A stretch of DNA of 23,620 nt from Bacteroidota bacterium (GTDB taxonomy: Bacteria; Bacteroidota; Bacteroidia; Flavobacteriales_F; PHOS-HE28): NCBI GenBank assembly GCA_023430945.1, contig JAEYYE010000279.1:1-23620 (forward strand). Direction: 5' to 3'. The notes beneath the pieces were generated by a model. It ran no database searches, was not told the origin of the DNA, and was given only the letters and a program-made list of their open reading frames with translations. This document shows positions 8,935 through 15,868 of this stretch, piece by piece. The number at the start of each line of letters is the position of its first letter. The stretch's first letter is position 1. The translations under genes were made by a program, and so were the position numbers.

Positions 8935-10482
8935 GATCCGCATGGCGCGTTCCTTCACCAGTTCGGCGAAAGGCCGGCCGGTGATCTTGCTTTCGGCCCA
9001 CGCGATCGGATCGAGGTGATCGAACACCACATGCTCCATCGGATCGGCCTCCAATGGCGCGAGCTTTTCCATGAATTCACGGTACACTTTTCCGATCGAT
9101 GAGCGGTTGCGCGATCGCATGATCCCGTGCACCATGTCCAGGAAGATGGGTTCGAAACGATGTGACCGGCGGCGCGTCTCCAGGTAACGCTCGGTACTGC
9201 GCAAGGCATATGGGAGCATGTCGTCCCGGCCATTTTCAATGTGCGCGAGAAGGTTCAGCAACCTGCCGAAACATACGATCTCCGCACTTTCATCTATCCG
9301 CACATCGTTCAGCAAACGGTGCGTCCAGCGCAGGGCTTTATCGTAGTTGCCCGCGCCGAAGTGCGCATAGGCGAGCTGGTAAAAAAAGCCTGCCTTGCGC
9401 ACCGCGCCCAGTCTTTCCCCGTGTTCGGCGAGGCCCCGCTCAACGGGTGCGATCATTTCCATGGCCTTGTCGAATGCGCCCATCTGGCAGTGGATCGTGA
9501 GTTCGAGGCTTGTGCTCGTGCAGAAGAGCTTCAGGTCCAGATCCTCATTTTCCGGCATCTGCCATTCAGAAGGCAGCGTACGGAAATGTTCGAGCAGTTC
9601 GAACGCACGATCGTAGCGGCCAAGCCGCACATGCACGTAGATCAGGTTGCTCAATACCGATAGCACCAGGTACGGTTCCTCCACGAACCTCCCGCGTTCC
9701 GCGATAAGTACGTCGTAGGCTGCGCCCATATGTTCCAGGCATTTTGAAAGATCGCCGGTGCCGAATGCCGCTGCGCTGTGCAGGTGATGGAACAGGAAAC
9801 GCGCACGCGCGCTGCGAAGGGTCCCGGGGGCACGCATCACCGGAAGGTCCAGCGATCGCTGGATCTCGATCGATGCGTTCTCATCACGCGCCTTTCCTTG
9901 GCGGTAAAGGCCGAGAAGGATCCGGCTCTTGGCATCCCAAAGCTGATCGAGCTGGTCCAGGTCTTCGGCCGCGCGAAGGCTTTCCTCCTTGATCCGATCG
10001 ATGTCAGCACTGGTCGCGCTCGAATAGTTCGCACGTTCGATCAATTTCCTTTCCCATTGCAGAACCTGTTGCATGATCGCATGCCGTTCATGCTGTCGCG
10101 CGAGTTTCTTCACGCTTTGCAACATCTTGGCGGCATCCTCATACAATGCGCGTTGGTGAAGCAGTTCCATCTGGTGCAACATGCGGTGCAGGCGTGCATC
10201 GATCGAGCTTTCGGCATGGAACGCGTCCAGGCTGCGGAGGATCGCCTCGTACAACCGCCGTTTGGTGATCGCGAATCGGTGTGTGAACGCCTCATTCTTG
10301 AACCGTTGAAGCAAGGCCACTTCGTCGTATTCCGGCATCGCGGCGATCGCGTCGAAGAGCAATTGATGGTTGCTCTGCCCACCGAGCATGTGCCGGCTGG
10401 TGAACAGCTTGAAATAGCGTTTTTCAGCCCGCGACATCGATCTTACCAAACGATGCACATGATCATGGGCTTTGTTGGACAT
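8920..10482 (-). CDS. Helical-repeat (TPR-like) protein of unknown function
   Basis: A 520-residue, apparently all-helical soluble protein rich in Ala, Leu, Arg and Glu, with no signal peptide or membrane segment. Amphipathic helix pairs recur through the central and C-terminal parts (for example the blocks around LGRYDRAFELLEHF, MGAFDKAMEMIAPVE and GAGNYDKALRWTHRLL), as in TPR proteins, which usually serve as protein-binding scaffolds. The N-terminus carries a distinctive block, VRSMSRAEKRYFKLFTS, that I associate with uncharacterised Bacteroidota proteins. The ATG at 10482 is chosen because it starts just before this block; the frame runs on to 10542 without protein-like sequence. Its last 15 bases overlap thiL on the other strand, and no terminator lies between the two. 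No function can be assigned. Confidence 0.85.
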   Translation of the reverse strand: MSNKAHDHVHRLVRSMSRAEKRYFKLFTSRHMLGGQSNHQLLFDAIAAMPEYDEVALLQRFKNEAFTHRFAITKRRLYEAILRSLDAFHAESSIDARLHRMLHQMELLHQRALYEDAAKMLQSVKKLARQHERHAIMQQVLQWERKLIERANYSSATSADIDRIKEESLRAAEDLDQLDQLWDAKSRILLGLYRQGKARDENASIEIQRSLDLPVMRAPGTLRSARARFLFHHLHSAAAFGTGDLSKCLEHMGAAYDVLIAERGRFVEEPYLVLSVLSNLIYVHVRLGRYDRAFELLEHFRTLPSEWQMPENEDLDLKLFCTSTSLELTIHCQMGAFDKAMEMIAPVERGLAEHGERLGAVRKAGFFYQLAYAHFGAGNYDKALRWTHRLLNDVRIDESAEIVCFGRLLNLLAHIENGRDDMLPYALRSTERYLETRRRSHRFEPIFLDMVHGIMRSRNRSSIGKVYREFMEKLAPLEADPMEHVVFDHLDPIAWAESKITGRPFAELVKERAMRISKAA

Positions 10483-10587
10483 ACGCTGGAAAGGGCGTTT
10501 ATTTTCAGGAATGAAACTAAAGCGATCCCTTCCGCAGATCACACCGGTTTGAAGGAACGGTGATGTGAAGGCGAGGAACGGGCTGAC

Positions 10588-10616
10588 AAATAAAAACGCC
10601 CGGTGTATCCGGGCGC
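10588..10616 (-). terminator. Intrinsic terminator after the small lipoprotein gene
   Basis: A perfect 7-bp stem (CGCCCGG/CCGGGCG) with a 5-base loop at 10597-10615. On the minus strand it is followed by TTTTTATTT, so it terminates transcripts coming from the lipoprotein gene and separates them from the helical-repeat gene downstream. Confidence 0.85.
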
Positions 10617-10646
10617 TCTACTGAAGCGGGAACCGAGGGGGTCGGA

Positions 10647-10916
10647 TCATCGCTTCTTCTTACGTTCGGTGCCGGAGATATCGTCACCATCATCGCTGAT
10701 GCTGTCGCCCTCCCCGGAAGAAGGATCTTCGGTGTCGCGCCCGTTCAAGCTGGAAGGATCACCTGTGGTGCCATGGCCTTCGGTCATCAGACCCTTGGTG
10801 ATCGCTACAGGCTGCACGCCAGCAGGGGTCACCATCTCCTCCTTGGTACACGAGGAGAACAACAGCACGAACGCCAGCAGAGCCGGCATAATTCCGATCA
10901 CTTGGAGGGATCTCAT
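10647..10916 (-). CDS. Small acidic lipoprotein, unknown function
   Basis: An 89-residue predicted lipoprotein: basic N-terminus, a hydrophobic stretch (MPALLAFVLLF) and a lipobox FSSC followed directly by TKEE. After the signal the chain is short, low in hydrophobic residues, and ends with an acidic run (roughly GEGDSISDDGDDIS) followed by a basic tail RKKKR. The ATG at 10916 is preferred over the one at 10961, because a complete promoter occupies 10931-10961 and the upstream ATG lies inside its -33 element. It lies just past the 3' end of the sensor kinase gene, with its own promoter and terminator, so it can be expressed alone. No homologous family is recognised. Confidence 0.72.
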   Translation of the reverse strand: MRSLQVIGIMPALLAFVLLFSSCTKEEMVTPAGVQPVAITKGLMTEGHGTTGDPSSLNGRDTEDPSSGEGDSISDDGDDISGTERKKKR

Positions 10917-10930
10917 CTTCAGCACGGAAC

Positions 10931-10961
10931 CAAAGATATACGGGAAGTGGATCGAATGCAA
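10931..10961 (-). promoter_or_regulatory. Complete Bacteroidota-type promoter for the small lipoprotein
   Basis: On the minus strand a TTG at 10961-10959 is followed by exactly 20 bases and then TATCTTTG at 10938-10931, an exact match to TTG-N(19-21)-TAnnTTTG. The box ends 14 bases before the ATG at 10916. The promoter lies just past the sensor kinase stop codon. Confidence 0.75.
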
Positions 10962-10966
10962 CAGCT

Positions 10967-13900
10967 TCAGCCGGTTTTTTGAGGAATGGCAGGTCCTGGG
11001 AGTTCAATGGCCACTTTGGTGCCCATTATGCGGCCGCTGGCATCCTGCCATTGATCCGGTCCATTGATCCGGATGTCCGTAAGGTCCAGGCGGCGCAGCA
11101 CATCGGCCCTGCCTTTGGTGATCTCGATCCCGCGAGAGATGTGATCACTGTCCGATCCGCTTTTATTTCTCAGGCTTTGTTCAACCCCGATCCCGTCATC
11201 CTCGATCCGTACGAGCACCCTTCCTTCATTCGCAGGTTCCACCACGATCTCCACATGTCCGGGCCGGTCCATGGGCAGTATGCCGTGCCAGATGCTGTTC
11301 TCCACGTATGGCTGAAGCATCATCGCAGGCAACCTGATCTCCGAGGCATCAACCGCTGGGTCGATCCTGATGGAGTATTCGAATTTGTCCTTGAAACGCA
11401 TGTTCTCCAATAACAGATACAATTCCAGCCTTTCGAGTTCTTCACGCAGTGTTGTGGTATCGGTCTGGCTCGCATCCAGGTTGCGGCGGATCAACTTGGC
11501 GAAGCTGGTGAGGTACTTGCTGGCCGTGGCGCGGTCCTGCTTGTTGATGTGGTATTGTATGCTGTTGAGCGCATTGAACACGAAATGCCGGTTCATGTTC
11601 GCGTTCAAAGCCTGTTGTTCCAGTTGAAGCATGCGCGATCGCAACATCAACTGGCGGGTTCTTTCGGCGCGTTCGCGCAATCTCGATCGGTACCGCTGTA
11701 TGCCGAATGCGCTACCGCCGATCCCACCTATCATGAGCACGAAGAACCAGGGGCGCAACCAGAAAGGCGGAAGTATGGTGAAGCTGAAGCTTGCCGGACC
11801 GTTCCACGTGACGCCATCCGTGCTCGCCATCACTTCGAACGTGTACTCGCCATTCGGCAGACTACTATAGCTCGCGAATCGCGCATCGGTGGGGGAGAGC
11901 CAGTCGTTGTCCAGGCCGATCAAGCGGTAGCGGTACAACACCATCTCCGGTTCGGAAAGGCTGATGCCGGTGTAATCGAACGTGAGGTAATTGCGCCGGT
12001 AGGCCAGCTCAAGTCCGATCGGAAGCCCGGCCATGGTCATGCTATCGCTCTGAGCGGTCCAGTCGGTCTGTTGAAGAAAGCTTCGTATGCCGGTGATGTG
12101 GATCTGGGGCGGTGGCGGATCGGGATTCTGAGGGAACCTGCGAGCATCGTGGAAGAGAAGTCCGCCGGTGCTTCCGAAGAAAAGCCTTCCCTGTGCATCC
12201 TTGAAAGCCGCGTTCAGGTTGAATTCCATGCTGCGCAGCCCATCGTTCACGGTGATGTGGTGGAAAGCGGACCGGTCGGCGAGCAAACTGTCCGGATCGA
12301 AGATGAAAAGGCCGTTGTTGCTGCCCGCCCAGATGCGGCCATGGTCATCCAAAAGCAGTGCATTGATGTAGTTCGATCCGAAATCGGCCGCGAAGCGGAT
12401 GGTGGCAAGGCTGTCGCCTTCGATGCAGGTGGTGCCGTTGGATGTGGCCGCCCACACCCGGCCCTTCCGATCGCGCAATAGGCTGAAGACCGTATTATCG
12501 CTGAGACCATCGGCCGTGGTGATATGACGGAACGATCCATCTTCCAGGATCGATATCCCTTGATCCGTGGCAAGCCAGTATGATCCATCCATCGCAAGGA
12601 TATCACGTATCGATCGGCCTGGCCCATCGCCGCCTGAAGGGAATTGCTCCAGCAGGCCGGCTTCGTCCACAACGTAAAGCCCGTCACGCGCTCCGCACCA
12701 GATCCTACCGCGGCCATCCTCATGCAAAGCGAGCACACGTTGACCTATAAGCGAAGCTTCTCGCGGCAGTCGTGCGATCACTCCATTCTGCAAACGTGAG
12801 ATCCCGTCGCTGGTGCCAAGCCACAGTGTTCCGTTCCGATCGGCGATGCCGCACCAGATCGTATTGTTCGCCAATCCATCAAGCGTGTTGATCATCGCCA
12901 TGCCATCCATGCGGCACAGACCATTGTCATATGTTCCCAACCACAGATCGCCTTTCCCGTCGGCGATCACCGTCATCACCAGGTCGCTGCACAATCCATC
13001 ACGCACCGTGAAGGTCACGAACCGATCGCCGGTGTAACGCAGCGCACCCGCGCCATCGGTGCCGAACCAGATGTTCCCTTCACTGTCCTGGTACGCGCAC
13101 CAGATGTTGTCGTTGGGCATACCCTGATGTACGGTGAACACTTTGATCCGCCCGTTTTCGATCATATTTAGGCCGAACTTGGTGCCGATCCACAACCGAT
13201 CGCGATCATCGACCAACAGGCAGCGCACGTTGTTCCGGATCAATCCATTCTCTTCATCGTAAGCGGTCACTTTTCCCTTTGGATCCACGTGGAAAAGGCC
13301 GTCGAGGAAAGTGCCAATCCACCAGCTTCCGTCCTTCCCTTCGGCGATCGCACTGATCGGAAGCGGATCGGCCTTGTCCAGCGGAACGATCGAAAATTTT
13401 TGCTTGTCCCAGAGCAACAATCCGTTCCGCAACCCGATCAACAGTCTGCCATCGCGCAGCATGTGCAGCATACGCACGTTCGCCGCAGTATCGATCGGGA
13501 AATCCTTCAGCAGCCCGATCCCGCGTTCATCACGAACGAACAGACCGCCACCATCGGTTCCGGCGTAGATCTGGCCATCTTCACCGGCGGTCAGGCTCAT
13601 GATGCGTGCGCCATTACTCTCGTCGGGCAACGGCTCCTTGATCCACGCCCGGCCTTCACGCCGCACGAGCGTCGATCCTGCCGCCATCCATAGCACGCCA
13701 TTCCGATCCTGCACCATCGCGCTGATCTGCGCATCGGGCAGACCTTCCTGTAGCGCGTGATTGATGAATTCCGATCCGTCGAAACGGCTCGCGCCGCCCA
13801 GTGTTCCGAACCACAGATAGCCGAGTTCATCCTGCGCCATCGCGCGCACCTGGCTTTGCGCGAGCCCGTCCTTTGTAGTGTAATGGATGAAGACGTGTTG

Positions 13901-13981
13901 CTGCGCCACGGATCGCGCAACGCAGATCCATGCGACAACAGTGAAGAGAAGGGCGCGAAGGAATGCCGCGCGTGGATGCAT
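10967..13981 (-). CDS. LytS-type sensor histidine kinase with 14 propeller repeats
   Basis: A 1004-residue membrane sensor kinase. The order is: signal peptide (1-26, ending SVAQQ); 14 two-component propeller repeats at about 30-612, each with a core such as LWFGT, IYAGT, WWIGT, IWFGT or LWLGT followed by GLxxxDG-like turns; a Y_Y_Y domain at about 655-738; one membrane helix at 741-762; a short coiled stretch; a His_kinase domain with the phosphorylated His at 799 in NRHFVFNALNSIQ; and a HATPase with N-box LQPYVENSIWHG (Asn895) and G-box IEDDGIG (927-932). Fourteen repeats would form two seven-bladed propellers in the periplasm. The kinase should phosphorylate the LytTR regulator whose stop overlaps this start codon by one base (TGATG). 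The family often senses glycans or other outside signals; the ligand here is unknown. Confidence 0.95.
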   Translation of the reverse strand: MHPRAAFLRALLFTVVAWICVARSVAQQHVFIHYTTKDGLAQSQVRAMAQDELGYLWFGTLGGASRFDGSEFINHALQEGLPDAQISAMVQDRNGVLWMAAGSTLVRREGRAWIKEPLPDESNGARIMSLTAGEDGQIYAGTDGGGLFVRDERGIGLLKDFPIDTAANVRMLHMLRDGRLLIGLRNGLLLWDKQKFSIVPLDKADPLPISAIAEGKDGSWWIGTFLDGLFHVDPKGKVTAYDEENGLIRNNVRCLLVDDRDRLWIGTKFGLNMIENGRIKVFTVHQGMPNDNIWCAYQDSEGNIWFGTDGAGALRYTGDRFVTFTVRDGLCSDLVMTVIADGKGDLWLGTYDNGLCRMDGMAMINTLDGLANNTIWCGIADRNGTLWLGTSDGISRLQNGVIARLPREASLIGQRVLALHEDGRGRIWCGARDGLYVVDEAGLLEQFPSGGDGPGRSIRDILAMDGSYWLATDQGISILEDGSFRHITTADGLSDNTVFSLLRDRKGRVWAATSNGTTCIEGDSLATIRFAADFGSNYINALLLDDHGRIWAGSNNGLFIFDPDSLLADRSAFHHITVNDGLRSMEFNLNAAFKDAQGRLFFGSTGGLLFHDARRFPQNPDPPPPQIHITGIRSFLQQTDWTAQSDSMTMAGLPIGLELAYRRNYLTFDYTGISLSEPEMVLYRYRLIGLDNDWLSPTDARFASYSSLPNGEYTFEVMASTDGVTWNGPASFSFTILPPFWLRPWFFVLMIGGIGGSAFGIQRYRSRLRERAERTRQLMLRSRMLQLEQQALNANMNRHFVFNALNSIQYHINKQDRATASKYLTSFAKLIRRNLDASQTDTTTLREELERLELYLLLENMRFKDKFEYSIRIDPAVDASEIRLPAMMLQPYVENSIWHGILPMDRPGHVEIVVEPANEGRVLVRIEDDGIGVEQSLRNKSGSDSDHISRGIEITKGRADVLRRLDLTDIRINGPDQWQDASGRIMGTKVAIELPGPAIPQKTG

Positions 13982-14733
13982 CAGAACGTATTGATCAGCG
14001 CGAGGAAATCAGGCAGTCTCCGGCGCGAAACAGGGATCAGCGTGCCGTTGTCCAGCACCGCCATATTGCCTTCCGATCGATTGAAACCCTTCAGGTGCGC
14101 CAGGTTTATGATGAAGGATTTGTGCACGCGGAAGAAGCTTTTCGGATCGAGGTTGTTCTCGAATACGCGGATGTGCTTGCTGCTTACCGATCGTTTCCCA
14201 TCCTTCAGGTGGATCGTGGTGTAGCTGTCGTTCGCTTCCAGGTACATGATGTCCTCGTGCTTCAAAAGCACCAGTCCATCGCGGCCGGGGATCGCAACGC
14301 GTGAGCTCAACGGTGAGGCCGGATCCTTCAACAATGCCGCGATCGCCGAAGGTTGTTGCGGGGTGATCTCCGTGGTGGACCGCTGCAGTTTCTTCACCGC
14401 CCGTTGCAGCTCATCGATATCGATCGGCTTTTCCAGGTAGTCCAGCGCGTTCTGCTTGAAGGCCTTCAGCGCGAACTCATCATAAGCAGTGGTGAACACC
14501 ACGGGCAGATCCAGTTCAGAGATCGAATTCAGCAGCGCGAAGCCATCTTCACCCGGCATCTTTATGTCCAGGAAAAGTGCGTTCGGTTGCTGTTCATTGA
14601 TCTTCTCGCGCGCCTCCTGCGCGCTGCCGGCCTGGCCGATCACCTGCACCTCGGGGCAATGTTCCTCCAGCATCAGCCGCAGGTTGTCCCGTGCATCGGC
14701 CTCATCATCCACGATCAATGCCCGAAGTGCCAT
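13981..14733 (-). CDS. LytTR-family response regulator
   Basis: A 250-residue cytoplasmic response regulator. The receiver domain (about 1-120) shows the acidic pair at 9-10 (VDDE), the phosphorylated Asp56 in LFLDIKMP, a Thr in VFTTAYD, and the Lys of YLEKPID. The LytTR DNA-binding domain (about 145-250) has LVLLKHEDIMYLEANDSY, KHIRVFENNLDP, FFRVHKSFIINLAHL and VSRRRLPDFLALI. LytTR regulators bind paired direct repeats near their targets. It is the first gene of the pair with the propeller kinase. The receiver and effector are both intact. The upstream region contains a TACCTTTT sequence resembling a -7 box and a 12-base palindrome at 14777-14788. Confidence 0.96.
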   Translation of the reverse strand: MALRALIVDDEADARDNLRLMLEEHCPEVQVIGQAGSAQEAREKINEQQPNALFLDIKMPGEDGFALLNSISELDLPVVFTTAYDEFALKAFKQNALDYLEKPIDIDELQRAVKKLQRSTTEITPQQPSAIAALLKDPASPLSSRVAIPGRDGLVLLKHEDIMYLEANDSYTTIHLKDGKRSVSSKHIRVFENNLDPKSFFRVHKSFIINLAHLKGFNRSEGNMAVLDNGTLIPVSRRRLPDFLALINTF

Positions 14734-14976
14734 GTTACAAGGTTTGCCGAAAAGGTAAGTAAACGCGCTTTTGGTGGATCGGCCGATCGGTGAAAGGCGG
14801 TTCCGGAACGAAGAACGGAAAAAGCTTCCGATCCGTGGGAAATGCCCGCCAGGCTTGGCGGAGCGATCGCACCGCCCGCTTACCGACCAGGTCTCACCGT
14901 TGCTCGTTCGTCACTTTTTCAATGGTATGGATCGGGGTAGTTTGGTGGTGCAAATGTTCCGAAACCCCTTGTTGTC

Positions 14977-15045
14977 ATGAACACTTTTACCAACACACTA
15001 AGCACAGAGGCGCCTCTGTGGATCTTCAACGATCAGGGTAACTGA
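14977..15045 (+). CDS. Possible 22-residue leader peptide
   Basis: An ATG-started frame coding for 22 residues (begins MNTFTNTLSTEAP, ends WIFNDQGN). Its middle lies across the perfect palindrome at 15003-15020 and its stop codon lies in the descending arm of the next hairpin (15031-15047). This arrangement resembles a leader peptide before an attenuator, but it could be chance: the frame is short and no promoter is firmly seen ahead of it. Confidence 0.25.
   Translation: MNTFTNTLSTEAPLWIFNDQGN
15003..15020. repeat. 18-base perfect palindrome
   Basis: CACAGAGGC followed directly by its complement GCCTCTGTG, with no spacer. It may be a regulator operator or, in RNA, a hairpin with a minimal loop. 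Confidence 0.8.
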
Positions 15046-15051
15046 TCTTTT
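15031..15051 (+). terminator. Weak hairpin with T-run
   Basis: A GATCAG/CTGATC stem with a 5-base loop followed by TTTT. The 6-bp, AT-containing stem is weak for termination; it may be a pause site or part of a leader structure together with the stronger terminator 30 bases downstream. Confidence 0.35.
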
Positions 15052-15076
15052 CGTCGGGTTTTCTGGTTTGGTGGGT

Positions 15077-15115
15077 GAAGGCCCGGTCCTGTTCAAGGGC
15101 CGGGCCTTCTATTTT
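15077..15115 (+). terminator. Strong intrinsic terminator, plus strand
   Basis: A perfect 10-bp stem GAAGGCCCGG/CCGGGCCTTC with a 13-base loop (15077-15109) followed by TATTTT. The T-rich side exists only on the plus strand. No annotated plus-strand gene precedes it before 14734, so it must end a short transcript or act as a leader terminator for the gene at 15157. Confidence 0.7.
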
Positions 15116-15156
15116 CCATCGCAACCCTGCGCGGCTTCCTTCCGTATCCAAGGCAA

Positions 15157-15426
15157 ATGCTCCGCAACATGGCCACCCCACAGAACGAGATAAGGCTGCG
15201 CATCGATCAGATCGAGCGGCTGTTGATGTTCGATTATGAGCCGGGTACCGAAGATGCCTTGTTCGACATCTGCGACGGCAGCGGCCGCATCGTGAAGACA
15301 GGCGATGTGAACGGTCCCGTAACGCGCGTACGCATCACCGATCTCGATGGTGAGGAGTACTACCTCATGGTGCTCGATGGCGAGCTCTCCACCGTGAAAC
15401 CGTTCCAACTCCGCAAAGCCAGTTGA
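15157..15426 (+). CDS. Small protein resembling a type IX secretion C-terminal domain
   Basis: An 89-residue protein, beta-rich by appearance. From about residue 35 it follows the pattern of type A T9SS sorting domains: an LFDICDGSGRIVKTG block (compare VxxxDxxGRxV), an NGPVTRVRITDLDG block (compare the IDLSxLxxG segment), YYLMVLDG, and a closing STVKPFQLRK (compare kkFvKx). Such domains normally sit at the end of large secreted proteins; here there is no upstream cargo in frame, no signal peptide, and the YPNPA-like beginning is missing. It may be an unrelated beta-sandwich protein. A second ATG at 15169 (MATPQNEIRL) is an equally likely start, giving 85 residues. Its stop overlaps the start of the next small frame. 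Confidence 0.65.
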   Translation: MLRNMATPQNEIRLRIDQIERLLMFDYEPGTEDALFDICDGSGRIVKTGDVNGPVTRVRITDLDGEEYYLMVLDGELSTVKPFQLRKAS

Positions 15427-15596
15427 ACACTTCCTCCACCCCGATCATTCCGGTGTACCGCGCGCTCACCATCGCCGGCAACGTGCTCGAGCGCGATGAG
15501 TTCGGCGAGGTCCATCATGTGTTGGTGACGCATACCACAAGCGAGATCCGATCGGAAGTGACCTACCGCGTGATCGGCACCGATCCGAAGAAATAG
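15423..15596 (+). CDS. Hypothetical 57-residue protein, TTG start
   Basis: A frame opening with TTG inside the previous gene's stop (TTGA) and ending with TAG. It reads as a real gene: most third codon positions are G or C, as in neighbouring genes, and the translation is protein-like (IPVYRALTIAGNVLERDEF, VHHVLVTHTTSEIRSEVTYR). The 4-base overlap suggests translational coupling to the upstream small gene. The TTG is the best start available; a GTG at 15453 is the alternative. Another reading is that it is a frameshifted extension of the upstream protein. No family is recognised. Confidence 0.5.
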   Translation: MNTSSTPIIPVYRALTIAGNVLERDEFGEVHHVLVTHTTSEIRSEVTYRVIGTDPKK

Positions 15597-15639
15597 GAGA
15601 TCTTTTTTCCGATCGTTTGGGCGAATGCCGCGCCCGGAT

Positions 15640-15678
15640 CTCCCTTCTCTTCCGGAGAGGGGGAAAGGGGGTGAGGCC
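15640..15678 (+). repeat. Hairpin repeat, copy 1
   Basis: A pyrimidine-rich arm, a short centre and a purine-rich arm followed by GGGGGTGAGG. It is a diverged copy of the element at 15741-15774, in the same orientation, with an imperfect stem around TTCCGG. Confidence 0.65.
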
Positions 15679-15740
15679 CGCGCGCGTCACCGGGCTATCC
15701 GCTTCAAGTCCCGGTCGCTAAAAGATCTTCTGCCGCTTCG

Positions 15741-15774
15741 CTCCCTCTCCTTGGGAGAGGGTTGGGGTGAGGGC
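15741..15774 (+). repeat. Hairpin repeat, copy 2
   Basis: A perfect 8-bp stem CCCTCTCC/GGAGAGGG with a 3-base loop, followed by TTGGGGTGAGGG. Elements of this form (GGGAGAGGGTTGGGGTGAGG) are familiar dispersed intergenic repeats in many bacterial genomes. Confidence 0.7.
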
Positions 15775-15832
15775 TCCCCTCCGGGCTTTCCGCTACTATC
15801 CCTTTCGCACATCCCGTCCGCGCTCCCCGCCG

Positions 15833-15840
15833 TAACTTCG
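15833..15840 (+). promoter_or_regulatory. -7-like box for purQ
   Basis: TAACTTCG, one mismatch from TAnnTTTG, ends 28 bases before the purQ ATG. No -33 TTG is found at the usual distance. Confidence 0.35.
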
Positions 15841-15868
15841 CGGCGCGCACAAAAGCCGCATCAACACC

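Larger units (their letters stand above)
14734..15156 (+). other. Intergenic stretch with several hairpins
   Basis: No long gene is supported here. It contains, in order: a 12-base GATC-rich palindrome (14777-14788), a 6-bp hairpin CCGCCA/TGGCGG (14846-14861), a 22-codon reading frame (14977-15045), an 18-base perfect palindrome (15003-15020), a small hairpin with a T-run (15031-15051) and a strong plus-strand terminator (15077-15115). It may encode a small RNA or a leader region for the gene at 15157. Confidence 0.6.
15597..15868 (+). other. Intergenic region with repeat elements upstream of purQ
   Basis: A T-rich run (TCTTTTTT) follows the stop at 15596 and may help end transcription. The rest holds two copies of a hairpin repeat (15640-15678 and 15741-15774) and the purQ promoter region. 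No coding sequence is supported. Confidence 0.6.

Noticed and set aside
11549..12481. A 310-residue plus-strand frame
   Set aside because: It is antisense to the sensor kinase propeller region; its length comes from the GC-rich codon bias.
14790..15041. An 83-residue plus-strand frame in the intergenic zone
   Set aside because: The translation is rich in Arg, Cys and Trp with no protein-like pattern, and it runs through the palindrome in a different frame from the 22-codon candidate.
15640..15774. Possible CRISPR or mobile-element ends
   Set aside because: There are only two diverged copies with no regular spacers and no transposase or cas gene nearby.
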